A stretch of DNA of 55,306 nt from Eubacteriales bacterium (GTDB lineage Bacteria; Bacillota; Clostridia; Saccharofermentanales; UBA5734). The stretch lies in contig JAQUDJ010000004.1 in assembly GCA_028685755.1 (NCBI GenBank), positions 20,035-75,340 of the forward strand, written 5' to 3'. Positions 38,367-46,118 of this stretch are shown here, piece by piece. Under the pieces are notes generated by a model that worked only from the letters and a program-made list of their open reading frames with translations, ran no database searches and had not been told where the DNA came from. The stretch's first letter is position 1. Each line of letters opens with the position of its first letter. The position numbers and the translations under genes were made by a program.

Positions 38367-38396
38367 TGTGTATTTGAACATAGTGTGTATTTGAAC
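38367..38396 (+). repeat. 17-bp direct repeat between rnpB and purM
   Basis: TGTGTATTTGAAC occurs at 38367-38379 and 38384-38396, a period of 17 bp, just before the ribosome binding site of the purM-like gene. Function unknown. Confidence 0.75.
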
Positions 38397-38412
38397 TAAT
38401 TCGGAGGTCCAT

Positions 38413-39585
38413 TTGAAAGCAGAAAGTTACTTGTCTCGTGGCGTTTCGCCGACGAAAGACGACGTCAAAAAGGCAGTTTCCAACCAATCCAAAGGCCTAT
38501 ACCCGGGCTCATTTTGTAAGATCATCCCCGATCTTGCCGGTGATCCTGATTTTTGTTGTGCAGTCCATGCTGATGGTGCCGGCACTAAGTCGTCAGTCGC
38601 ATATCTGATGGCTCAGGAAACGGGCAATCCGAAATGGTATCGCGGGATCGCGCAAGATTCGCTCGTCATGAATACCGATGATTTGATTTGCATCGGGGCA
38701 ACAACGGATTTCAAAATTTCTAATACAATCGGCCGCAATGCCCATCGCATCGATGCTGCAGCATTAGCACAAGTCATCGGTGGCTATGATGCGGTCATCG
38801 ACCAGCTCGCTGAATATGGCGTTGCCATTGAAATGACGGGTGGGGAAACAGCAGACGTTGGTGATTTAGTTCGGACGATAATCTGCGATTCGACTGTTGT
38901 TGTGCGTCTGCCACGGGCCGAAGTGATCAGTGCAGCTAACATCAAACCTGGTCAAGTGATCGTTGGTTTATCATCGTCTGGTCAAACAACCTATGAATCA
39001 GTCGAAAATAGTGGCATTGGATCCAATGGGTTGACCGGTGCACGCCATTTAATATTACACAAAGACTATTTGACCCGTTACCCGGAGTCTTGCTCGGAAA
39101 CATTGCCTGAGGACAAAGCTTATTGTGGACATTTTCATTTGATGGACCACCTGCCTGGCTCTTCATTGACTGCTGGCGAAGCATTGCTATCACCAACCCG
39201 CACCTATTTACCGGTTGTTCGTGAAATGCTAAAGCTGTATCGTTCATCGATCAGTGGCATTATCCATTGCACAGGCGGCGGTCAGGTCAAATGCAAAGAC
39301 TTCGGCCATGGAATCCGTTACATCAAAGATAATCTTTTCCCAACACCCGCCATCTTTGCCGCAATTCTTGACGCGGGTGAAGTCGGTGCTCAGGAAATGT
39401 ATCAGATCTTCAACATGGGACATCGTTTAGAAATCTATTGTGATGAGGCAACTGCAGCCGGAATAATTGCGCTATGCGCAGACTATGAACTTGGCGCGCA
39501 AATCATTGGGCGTACCGAGCAATCAAGCAAAACAGGAGAGAACGAGGTTGTGATTATTGATCGTGACCAGACCTTCACCTGGTAA
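38413..39585 (+). CDS. purM: Phosphoribosylformylglycinamidine cyclo-ligase-like (long form)
   Basis: 390 residues of the PurM/AIR synthase superfamily: SYLSRGVSPTKDDVKKAV, HADGAGTKSSVAYLMAQETG, DSLVMNTDDLICIGA, TGGETADVGDLVRT, SPTRTYLPV, CTGGGQVKCKDF and MYQIFNMGHRLEIY. PurM makes aminoimidazole ribotide in purine synthesis. It is about 45 residues longer than the usual bacterial PurM and looks like the long form I know from Bacteroidetes. No other pur gene is adjacent. TTG start with GGAGG 5 nt upstream. The gene stands alone between rnpB and the rpsO promoter. Confidence 0.8.
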   Translation: MKAESYLSRGVSPTKDDVKKAVSNQSKGLYPGSFCKIIPDLAGDPDFCCAVHADGAGTKSSVAYLMAQETGNPKWYRGIAQDSLVMNTDDLICIGATTDFKISNTIGRNAHRIDAAALAQVIGGYDAVIDQLAEYGVAIEMTGGETADVGDLVRTIICDSTVVVRLPRAEVISAANIKPGQVIVGLSSSGQTTYESVENSGIGSNGLTGARHLILHKDYLTRYPESCSETLPEDKAYCGHFHLMDHLPGSSLTAGEALLSPTRTYLPVVREMLKLYRSSISGIIHCTGGGQVKCKDFGHGIRYIKDNLFPTPAIFAAILDAGEVGAQEMYQIFNMGHRLEIYCDEATAAGIIALCADYELGAQIIGRTEQSSKTGENEVVIIDRDQTFTW

Positions 39586-39589
39586 TGTC

Positions 39590-39618
39590 TAGACATTATA
39601 TGTAAAAAATGGTAATAT
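39590..39618 (+). promoter_or_regulatory. rpsO promoter
   Basis: TAGACA (39590-39595), 17-nt spacer, TAATAT (39613-39618) preceded by TGG (extended -10). Predicted start about 39625. Confidence 0.7.
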
Positions 39619-39624
39619 ACCGTG

Positions 39625-39703
39625 AAGTCTGCCGTGGTCAAGGTTGAGGGACGACTCCGACCCCCTACGTTGCCAGAGGCTAATTTACAAATTTGGAGGA
39701 AAT
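39625..39703 (+). promoter_or_regulatory. structured rpsO leader (candidate S15 autoregulatory RNA)
   Basis: About 79 nt from the predicted start to the ATG. TCTG/CAGA and CGTGG/CTACG stems enclose a GC-rich hairpin (GGG...CCC), giving a multi-stem fold just upstream of the ribosome binding site. S15 represses its own mRNA through varied leaders in many bacteria. The pairing was found by eye only. Confidence 0.45.
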
Positions 39704-39967
39704 ATGGACAAAGAACGTAAAGCAGAACTGATCAAAGAATACGGCCTGAAAGAAGGCGACACCGGTTCACCGGAAGTTCAGATCGCTCTTTTGACCGAAC
39801 GAATCAATCACCTCACCGAACATCTCAAGACTCATAAGAATGATCACCATTCCCGTCGTGGTCTCCTGATGATGGTTGGTCGTCGCCGCGGTCTTCTCGA
39901 TTATCTCACCAGCTTAGACATTGAACGTTATCGTTCGACAATCAGCAGACTGAATATCCGTAAGTAA
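39704..39967 (+). CDS. rpsO: 30S ribosomal protein S15
   Basis: 87 residues, normal for S15: [36 protein letters not shown] and [21 protein letters not shown]15 binds 16S rRNA early in 30S assembly. Start at ATG 39704 with GGAGGA upstream; the longer open frame upstream is the leader. A strong terminator separates it from pnp, as in the classic rpsO-pnp arrangement. Confidence 0.98.
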   Translation: MDKERKAELIKEYGLKEGDTGSPEVQIALLTERINHLTEHLKTHKNDHHSRRGLLMMVGRRRGLLDYLTSLDIERYRSTISRLNIRK

Positions 39968-39989
39968 GACTGTCATAACAACAAAGAAT

Positions 39990-40022
39990 ATTGGCGGACG
40001 GTTTGCCCGTCCGCCAATTTTT
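39990..40022 (+). terminator. rpsO terminator
   Basis: ATTGGCGGACGG (39990-40001), loop TTTGC, CCGTCCGCCAAT (40007-40018): a perfect 12-bp GC-rich stem followed by TTTTT. Confidence 0.93.
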
Positions 40023-40060
40023 CTTCAATCACTTTTAAATTTCTTGCGCCGCTGTAGAGG

Positions 40061-40110
40061 GTAGATTGCACTTCTGATCGAACGTGGATGTCGACAGATG
40101 CGGAATCTAC
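40061..40110 (+). promoter_or_regulatory. long hairpin in the pnp leader
   Basis: GTAGATT (40061-40067) pairs with AATCTAC (40104-40110). Inner GCA/TGC, TCTG/CAGA and TCGA/TCGA stems give about 18 bp with small bulges and a 9-nt loop. It lies 43 nt before the pnp ATG. In E. coli a leader hairpin at the same place is cut by RNase III and controls pnp; the equivalent role here is inferred. No clear separate pnp promoter was found between the rpsO terminator and the hairpin. Confidence 0.6.
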
Positions 40111-40153
40111 AAACTACCGCCACGCAGAAAAAATAATGTATGGAGGTATTCCC

Positions 40154-42490
40154 ATGAGTGCTCGTAAATTCGAAACTACACTCGCTGGTCGCCCGCTCGT
40201 CGTAGAGACCGGCCACATCGCACAATTCGCCAACGGATCTTGTTTGATTCGCTACGGTGAAACCGTCATCATGTCGACTGCAACAGCATCGACAACACCC
40301 CGACCAGGTATCGATTTTTTCCCGTTGTCGGTTGACTACGAAGAAAAAATGTACAGTGTTGGCAAATTCCCAGGCGGTTTTATTAAACGTGAAGGCCGTC
40401 CGACCGAAAAAGCCATCCTGACTTCCCGTGTCATCGACCGTCCGATCCGCCCGCTTTTCCCAAAAGATCTGCGCAACGATTGTGCTGTTGGTAACATCGT
40501 TATGTCGGTTGATCAGGATAACGCACCTGAAGTCGCGGCGATGATTGGAACATCAATCGCAATCGCTATCTCGGATATCCCGTGGAATGGCCCAATTGCC
40601 GGCGTTCATATCGGTTTAGTTGATGGCCAAGTCATCATCAATCCGAATGAAAAGCAACGCGCAGAAAGCCAAATGCAAATTACATTAGCGGGTACAGAGG
40701 AAAAGGTCTGCATGATTGAAGCCGGTGCTAATGAAGTACCAGATGACGTCATGCTCAATGCCATCATTGAAGGCCATAAGGTCATTCAAGATGTCTGCCG
40801 CTTTATCAAAAGCATTGTTGCTGAAATTGGCAAACCAAAATTCAGCTATGTGTCTTCAGAATTACCTGAAGATGTCTTTGCTGCCGTTAAAGCATTTGCT
40901 TACACCGGTATGCGTGAAGCCGTACTCTCAGATGACAAATCTGTTCGCGACGGAAAAGTCGGCGAACTAAAAGCACTAACCGCAGCACATATCAATACAA
41001 TCAACCCGGACTGGGCTGTTTACATCGGCGATGCCATGTACAAGCTTGAGAAGAAAGTTGTCCGTGAATATTTGTTCAAAGAACACAAACGTGTCGATGG
41101 ACGTGGCCTTGATCAGATTCGCGCTTTGTCTGCTGATGTGGGCATTCTGCCCCGTGTCCATGGTACCGGGCTCTTCCAGCGTGGTCAGACACAGGTTCTG
41201 ACCGCTTGCACCTTAGCGCCTTTATCAAAGGTTCAACACTTGGACGGCCTCGACAACGAAGAAGAAAAGCGCTACATGCACCATTACAATTTCCCGCCGT
41301 TTTCAGTTGGTGAAGCCAAATCAACACGCTCCCCAGGTCGTCGTGAAATTGGTCACGGTGCCTTAGCTGAACGTTCACTCGTACCGGTCCTGCCGAGCGA
41401 AGCTGAATTCCCATACGCCATCCGTTGTGTCTCGGAAATCATGATGTCGAATGGTTCGACTTCCCAAGGCTCTGTTTGTGCCAGTACATTGGCTCTAATG
41501 GATGCTGGTGTTCCGATCAAAAAGCCAGTTGCGGGCATTTCTTCAGGTTTAATTGTCAATGAAGAAAATGACAAAGACTATTTGGTATTTATGGATATCC
41601 AAGGTATCGAAGACTTCTTTGGCGACATGGACTTTAAAGTTGCAGGGACTGTCGATGGGATCACCTCAATCCAGGTTGATATTAAAGTAGACGGCCTGTC
41701 CTATGACATCATCCGCGATGCCTTTGCGATGACCCACAAAGGTCGTCTCCAGATCATCAACGACGTCATGCTTCCGGCAATTAGCGCACCGCGCACGGAA
41801 CTGTCACCTTTTGCTCCCAAAATCGTTCAGATCCAAATTCCAGTCGACAAGATTCGTGAAGTTATCGGTTCTGGCGGCAAAGTGATCAATCGCATCATTG
41901 AAGAAACCGGCGTTGAGATTGATATCGAAGATGATGGGCGCGTTTTTGTTGCTTCTCCGAATAGCGCAGCTGCTGACAAAGCGATTTCAATCATCAAAGG
42001 GATCGCCAATGATCCAGATCCGGGCCAGGTATTTGAAGGCCGTGTTACACGTCTGATGAACTTTGGTGCATTTGTTGAATTCCTACCAGGTAAAGAAGGA
42101 CTTGTCCACATCTCCAAACTCGCCTGGAAGCGCGTAGAACGCGTTGAAGACGTCGTCAGTGAAGGTGACCTCGTCAACGTTAAAGTGCTCGAAATAGACG
42201 GTCAAGGCCGCATCAATTTGTCGATCCGTGATTGCTCCGAAAAGCCAGCTGACTTTGTCGAAAACGATGGTGGTGATCGTGGTGGCCCGCGTGGTCCCAT
42301 GCGTGATCGTGGCGAACATCGCGACAGTCGTGGTCCCCGTCCGGATCACGGTGGCGATCGCGGCCCGCGTCCCGGCGGTGATCGGAATGGCCCGCGTGGC
42401 CCGCGTCCTGATCATGCTTCGGATCGTCCACGTTTTAACGAACGTCGCGATGAACCCAAAAAACCAGGCGGCCGTGAAATCGAATTCTAG
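40154..42490 (+). CDS. pnp: Polyribonucleotide nucleotidyltransferase (PNPase)
   Basis: 778 residues: two RNase PH domains (first with [18 protein letters not shown] and [14 protein letters not shown]; second with [24 protein letters not shown] and [10 protein letters not shown]), a KH domain ([20 protein letters not shown]) and an S1 domain ([20 protein letters not shown]). A disordered tail rich in Arg, Gly and Asp follows (about 711-778, units such as [18 protein letters not shown]). It degrades RNA 3' to 5' by phosphorolysis. Start at ATG 40154 with GGAGG; the ATG further upstream is in the leader. The RG-rich tail is longer than I expect for the family. Confidence 0.98.
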   Translation: MSARKFETTLAGRPLVVETGHIAQFANGSCLIRYGETVIMSTATASTTPRPGIDFFPLSVDYEEKMYSVGKFPGGFIKREGRPTEKAILTSRVIDRPIRPLFPKDLRNDCAVGNIVMSVDQDNAPEVAAMIGTSIAIAISDIPWNGPIAGVHIGLVDGQVIINPNEKQRAESQMQITLAGTEEKVCMIEAGANEVPDDVMLNAIIEGHKVIQDVCRFIKSIVAEIGKPKFSYVSSELPEDVFAAVKAFAYTGMREAVLSDDKSVRDGKVGELKALTAAHINTINPDWAVYIGDAMYKLEKKVVREYLFKEHKRVDGRGLDQIRALSADVGILPRVHGTGLFQRGQTQVLTACTLAPLSKVQHLDGLDNEEEKRYMHHYNFPPFSVGEAKSTRSPGRREIGHGALAERSLVPVLPSEAEFPYAIRCVSEIMMSNGSTSQGSVCASTLALMDAGVPIKKPVAGISSGLIVNEENDKDYLVFMDIQGIEDFFGDMDFKVAGTVDGITSIQVDIKVDGLSYDIIRDAFAMTHKGRLQIINDVMLPAISAPRTELSPFAPKIVQIQIPVDKIREVIGSGGKVINRIIEETGVEIDIEDDGRVFVASPNSAAADKAISIIKGIANDPDPGQVFEGRVTRLMNFGAFVEFLPGKEGLVHISKLAWKRVERVEDVVSEGDLVNVKVLEIDGQGRINLSIRDCSEKPADFVENDGGDRGGPRGPMRDRGEHRDSRGPRPDHGGDRGPRPGGDRNGPRGPRPDHASDRPRFNERRDEPKKPGGREIEF

Positions 42491-42527
42491 GCCTTAGCTT
42501 TTCATCGCAAATTCCGATATAGAACAG

Positions 42528-42566
42528 AAGCCTGGCAGTTGGATCAAACCATCTGTCAGGCTTTTT
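42528..42566 (+). terminator. pnp terminator
   Basis: AAGCCTGGCAG (42528-42538) pairs with CTGTCAGGCTT (42553-42563) with one G-T pair, then TTT. Confidence 0.85.
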
Positions 42567-42572
42567 CTTGCC

Positions 42573-42601
42573 TTGACACTGTGCGTAAATATCAGTAAAA
42601 T
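42573..42601 (+). promoter_or_regulatory. promoter of tRNA-Pro
   Basis: Consensus TTGACA (42573-42578), 17-nt spacer, TAAAAT (42596-42601); predicted start about 42608, 5 nt before the tRNA. Confidence 0.85.
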
Positions 42602-42612
42602 CAACAAGTCGT

Positions 42613-42690
42613 CGGGGTGTAGCTCAGTTTGGCTAGAGTGCTTGCTTGGGGTGCAAGAGGTCGCCTGTTCGAGTCAGGTCACTCCGACCA
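42613..42690 (+). tRNA. tRNA-Pro (anticodon GGG)
   Basis: Acceptor CGGGGTG/CACTCCG (one G-U), D-stem GCTC/GAGT, anticodon stem CTTGC/GCAAG with loop TTGGGGT (anticodon GGG at 42648-42650), T-arm GCCTG/CAGGT with loop TTCGAGT, discriminator A, CCA encoded at 42688-42690. Confidence 0.95.
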
Positions 42691-42697
42691 CTAAAAG

Positions 42698-42726
42698 ACC
42701 GTTGAGATTTACGCTCAGCGGTTTTT
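42698..42726 (+). terminator. terminator after tRNA-Pro
   Basis: ACCGTTGAG (42698-42706) pairs with CTCAGCGGT (42714-42722) with one G-T pair, then a T-run. Confidence 0.85.
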
Positions 42727-42746
42727 GCTTTTTAGCGGTTCGCTTC

Positions 42747-42755
42747 TGTTACAAT
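42747..42755 (+). promoter_or_regulatory. extended -10 promoter of the GH2-like gene
   Basis: TGTTACAAT at 42747-42755 (TGn + TACAAT) with a weak -35 (TTGCTT at 42725-42730, spacer 19). Predicted start about 42762, 30 nt before the ATG. GGAG at 42783-42786 is the ribosome binding site. Confidence 0.5.
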
Positions 42756-42791
42756 AAGTAAGATTCATTTAATTAAAACGACGGAGCCACC

Positions 42792-45700
42792 ATGCCATCT
42801 CGAATTTTTCCCGGGCGCCAGAACCGGCCGGATTGGAATAATCTTAATTGTCGCGAGCGCAATCGTTTCCCGCGACATGCCTATATGACACATTACCCGG
42901 ATCAACTGACCTGTGAAAACGCGCTCGATAACAATCGGCGTTATCTTTCGCCACATATCCAGTTGCTCAACGGATCTTGGGATTACAAATTATTTGAGAC
43001 CGTTGCCCAAATGCCGGAAAACATATTCGCATATCGCACTGGCTTTGATGCGATTGAAGTCCCTGCGAGTTATTCGATCAGCCGTTTAGTGCAACGCAAG
43101 CATCATCAAGTCCTAAACTGGCCTTTTCCGGTCAATCCACCGTATATTCCAGAAGATATTCCGGTTGGTGTTTATCACCGATGCGTCCAATTCGAACAGA
43201 ATTGGGGGAACTTACGAAAGCGGCTTGTATTCCATGGCGTGATGTCAGCCTATCACGTGGTCGTCAACGGCCGGATCGCCGGCTATGCTCAAAACGGATT
43301 GATGACGCATGAATTTGATGTCACGAGTCTTGTACATGATGGCGTGAATGAACTTTTTGTCCTTGTTTATCCTTTTTCAGCAGCGAGTTATTTAGATGAT
43401 GCTGGGTTCGGATTGCGTTCAGGGATTGTTGGGGACGTTTATATCGAAGCTGTTTCGACAGTGTCTCTGGTTGATCTTGCCATTCAAACAACGCAATTAA
43501 AAGCTGATGTGCAGGCATGGAATCTAGCACTCGACATCAACGTTATTTCATATCGCGTCGCCAAAGAATCCTTGCATGTGAGAATCACGCTCAAAAAGGA
43601 TGGCGAACTCCTTTCTTTCGATGAAATTCCCCTATCAGTTGTCGCTGAGGCTGATGGGATTGATCACCCCGTTCCGAGTCTTCTCGATGAGCCATACGAT
43701 AAAGCGGTTCAGCGCGTTCTCACCGGTTCAAAATCGATCGAACTCGACCACATCCTACCTTGGTCAGATGAAACACCAGAACTTTATGATCTTTTTTTGA
43801 CCTGTGTCGATGCTGCCGGTCGAGAATATGGCTGTGTCCACCAATCTGTCGGGTTTCGTGAACTAAAACAAATTCAAGGTGTTTGGCAGCTCAATGGCCA
43901 ACCTTTAAAACTCTTCGCGATTCGTTATCAACCTCAGCTCAATGCTTTTCCGAATCGTGAAAATCTGTCACATCACGTGCGTGAACTGCGCATGATTCGT
44001 CAACAACACTTAAATACTGTCGTGTTACCAGGCATGGCGATTGATCCACTGTTCTTTGAACTGTGCAATCATTTTGGTGTATTTGTCATTCAAGATAATG
44101 GGATCGGCACGTTGTCAAAATCCTGGCTACAGGATCAAATCCAGCCAACCAAACCGATCAGTCCGAAAGAAACGCAATTGCAAATGGCTTGGGAACACGC
44201 AATTGATGATCGGATCACATCGCAAATACACCGTGATCAAAATCAAGCCTGTTTGCTTGGTCATGTGATGGCGGATTCAATTTTTGAATGGGTTAAATCG
44301 ATCGAACAAAGATCAATCGATTCGCTTACCACCAAATTCACCATATTAGATCAAGCGATTGATTTATTAGGTGCTGGGCCAGGTGATTTGAGCAAAACGC
44401 TTGAAGCAATCCAAAATCATGCGACTTGCGCAGGCCTCGTTTGTGGCCATTGGGAGACGGTTCGAAACGGTGCTCATTCTGCCAAGGATAAGCGCTTTGC
44501 TGGTTCACTAGGTGTATTGCGCGCTTCTATCAATGCGTTAAGTATTCAGGCACTCGATCTTGCGAACGGTGTTATTACCATACAAAACAAGCAAAAGTTT
44601 CAGAATTTACAAAATATTCGCTTGCATTGGCAAGTCCTCCGCAATGGCATTTTAGCTGAAGCGGGTGAACTGAATTGTCCAGAACTAAAACCACGCGACA
44701 TCACTCAATTAACTATTGAATATGGACCAGTAAACTTCCGTGATGGCGCAACTTACCGCTTGCAAGTGATAGCTAGCGTCATTGACGCAACGTTGTGGCA
44801 GACAGCTGATTCAATTATTTTGACCTGGGATGGGTTAATTACCGCCGCGAACGATTTTCGAGATCCCTATTTACAGGCCATAAGACCTTTGATCAATGGC
44901 CAACGCCAAAAACTGCGTCTCGATCAAGATCGACACCTTCTCGTTGTTTCAGGTCCGCGCTTTTGGATTGTCTTCAATCGCATATCTGCCATGTTAGAAA
45001 GTTGGCGCTGTGGCGATCAAGAATGGCTTGCTTTCGCCCAAACTACCCATGCAGCCCATCGTGGAAGTCTGGGTCAACCGATTATTTTTTGGCGGCCGTC
45101 ACTTGCTCAGGATTCAAGTTATCTCGAAAGCTGGCTAAATGCTGGCCTCAACCAGCTTGTACAAACTGTCGATGAGGTCACGCATACCTGTGATGGAGCT
45201 GTCGCAGAAATAGTCGTACAGAGTCGCTATGGACCAATTGGCCAGAAAGCCCTCATACAGGTCCGAACAATCTATAAAATAGCTGATGACGGCCAAATGA
45301 CGATCCAAGCTGATTTACTAGATTCCGGCACGGTCCAACCCGAATGGCTGCCACGCTTTGGATTTCGCTTATTTCTACGAAAACAATATGATCGTGTCAT
45401 CTGGTCTGGCTTAGGACCTGACCCGGCTTGGCCAGGACATTTATCAACAAATCTCCCGGGTCAATATGTCCAAGCACTTGATTCCATGATGTCATCAACA
45501 CCATTAGAAATTAAAGAATATGCCCCACATGCTGAGACGAATTGGCTTAGTTGTATTGATCAGAAAGGCAATGGATTATTGATTGAAAATAGTCAGCCGT
45601 TTAGCTTCCAAGTTCGCGATTACGTTTTAGAAGATATCGCTGAAACGGGAATTGAAACCAAACAACTGCATCAAAATTTAATTGAACTTTGCCTTGATTT

Positions 45701-45839
45701 TTATTACAAACCAGTTGGCAAAAGCGTTCAAAATCAGGACGAAGCTAGTGAAAATTATCAAGAAAAGCTGTTAGAAAAGTCAGTTTCACATGCTGGATTC
45801 TTGACATTGACGCCGTCAACTGGCTTCCCGCCAGTTTAA
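42792..45839 (+). CDS. LacZ-like glycoside hydrolase family 2 protein, probable pseudoenzyme
   Basis: 1015 residues with the full LacZ layout: N-terminal jelly roll (LNGSWDYKLF; PFPVNPPYIPEDIPVGVYHR; VNGRIAGYAQNGL; SGIVGDVYIEA), immunoglobulin-like domains (VGFRELKQIQGVWQLNGQPL), a reduced TIM barrel (about 380-560) and the C-terminal beta domain (from about 715). By eye alignment to E. coli LacZ the acid/base Glu461 in WSLGNES becomes Asp495 in GHVMADS, and the nucleophile Glu537 in ILCEYAHAMGN becomes Gln521 in ILDQAIDLLGA. The metal-site ETHG becomes GTLS (439-442), and NRHEHHP becomes IRYQPQL. Only 26 residues separate the two catalytic positions instead of 76. The frame is intact and has a promoter, ribosome binding site and terminator, so it is maintained. 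It probably binds rather than cleaves; ligand unknown. No signal peptide was seen. Confidence 0.8.
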   Translation: MPSRIFPGRQNRPDWNNLNCRERNRFPRHAYMTHYPDQLTCENALDNNRRYLSPHIQLLNGSWDYKLFETVAQMPENIFAYRTGFDAIEVPASYSISRLVQRKHHQVLNWPFPVNPPYIPEDIPVGVYHRCVQFEQNWGNLRKRLVFHGVMSAYHVVVNGRIAGYAQNGLMTHEFDVTSLVHDGVNELFVLVYPFSAASYLDDAGFGLRSGIVGDVYIEAVSTVSLVDLAIQTTQLKADVQAWNLALDINVISYRVAKESLHVRITLKKDGELLSFDEIPLSVVAEADGIDHPVPSLLDEPYDKAVQRVLTGSKSIELDHILPWSDETPELYDLFLTCVDAAGREYGCVHQSVGFRELKQIQGVWQLNGQPLKLFAIRYQPQLNAFPNRENLSHHVRELRMIRQQHLNTVVLPGMAIDPLFFELCNHFGVFVIQDNGIGTLSKSWLQDQIQPTKPISPKETQLQMAWEHAIDDRITSQIHRDQNQACLLGHVMADSIFEWVKSIEQRSIDSLTTKFTILDQAIDLLGAGPGDLSKTLEAIQNHATCAGLVCGHWETVRNGAHSAKDKRFAGSLGVLRASINALSIQALDLANGVITIQNKQKFQNLQNIRLHWQVLRNGILAEAGELNCPELKPRDITQLTIEYGPVNFRDGATYRLQVIASVIDATLWQTADSIILTWDGLITAANDFRDPYLQAIRPLINGQRQKLRLDQDRHLLVVSGPRFWIVFNRISAMLESWRCGDQEWLAFAQTTHAAHRGSLGQPIIFWRPSLAQDSSYLESWLNAGLNQLVQTVDEVTHTCDGAVAEIVVQSRYGPIGQKALIQVRTIYKIADDGQMTIQADLLDSGTVQPEWLPRFGFRLFLRKQYDRVIWSGLGPDPAWPGHLSTNLPGQYVQALDSMMSSTPLEIKEYAPHAETNWLSCIDQKGNGLLIENSQPFSFQVRDYVLEDIAETGIETKQLHQNLIELCLDFYYKPVGKSVQNQDEASENYQEKLLEKSVSHAGFLTLTPSTGFPPV

Positions 45840-45844
45840 ACAAC

Positions 45845-45874
45845 AAAAAAGCATCTGTTTCCAGATGCTTTTTT
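45845..45874. terminator. bidirectional terminator between the GH2-like gene and tRNA-Trp
   Basis: AAAAAAGCATCTG (45845-45857), loop TTTC, CAGATGCTTTTTT (45862-45874): a perfect stem with A-tract and T-tract, serving the plus-strand GH2-like gene and the minus-strand tRNA. Confidence 0.93.
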
Positions 45875-45879
45875 GGGGC

Positions 45880-45954
45880 TGGCAGGGGAGACGCGATTCG
45901 AACACGCAACCAGCGGTTTTGGAGACCGCTGCTCTACCATTGAGCCACTCCCCT
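45880..45954 (-). tRNA. tRNA-Trp (anticodon CCA)
   Basis: On the minus strand: acceptor AGGGGAG/CTCCCCT, D-stem GCTC/GAGC, anticodon stem GCGGT/ACCGC with loop CTCCAAA (anticodon CCA at 45922-45920), T-loop TTCGAAT, discriminator G, encoded CCA at 45882-45880. Confidence 0.95.
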
Positions 45955-45967
45955 AAGCGCGAAAATT

Positions 45968-45996
45968 ATCATAGCATTGCCCTGTGCCGATGTCAA
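45968..45996 (-). promoter_or_regulatory. promoter of tRNA-Trp
   Basis: Minus strand TTGACA (45996-45991), 17-nt spacer, TATGAT (45973-45968) preceded by TGC. Predicted start a few bases before the tRNA 5' end at 45954. Confidence 0.85.
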
Positions 45997-46029
45997 CGGC
46001 TTCTCACCGGTTAATAGTCCCTTTTTTAA

Positions 46030-46059
46030 TTGCCAGTGCAACTTAAAGAATGTTATGAT
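46030..46059 (+). promoter_or_regulatory. promoter of proC
   Basis: TTGCCA (46030-46035), 18-nt spacer, TATGAT (46054-46059) preceded by TGT (extended -10). Predicted start about 46066, 53 nt before the proC ATG. Confidence 0.6.
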
Positions 46060-46118
46060 TTGGATGATTGACCGCTACAAAAGCGTTGCAAACAATGTCC
46101 GTTAATGGAGGATTTCAC

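Noticed and set aside
42083-42431. Two long minus-strand frames opposite the pnp 3' end, rich in Thr/Ala or His/Asp.
   Set aside because: They mirror the repetitive RG-rich tail of PNPase and have no ribosome binding site or family pattern.
42284-42460. Repetitive DNA considered as a CRISPR or minisatellite.
   Set aside because: The repeats are coding (RG/DH-rich PNPase tail), irregular in length and without spacers. No CRISPR array was found anywhere in the window.
42792-45839. Annotating this gene simply as an active beta-galactosidase.
   Set aside because: Overall fold matches LacZ, but neither catalytic Glu is present at the aligned positions and the metal ligands are lost.
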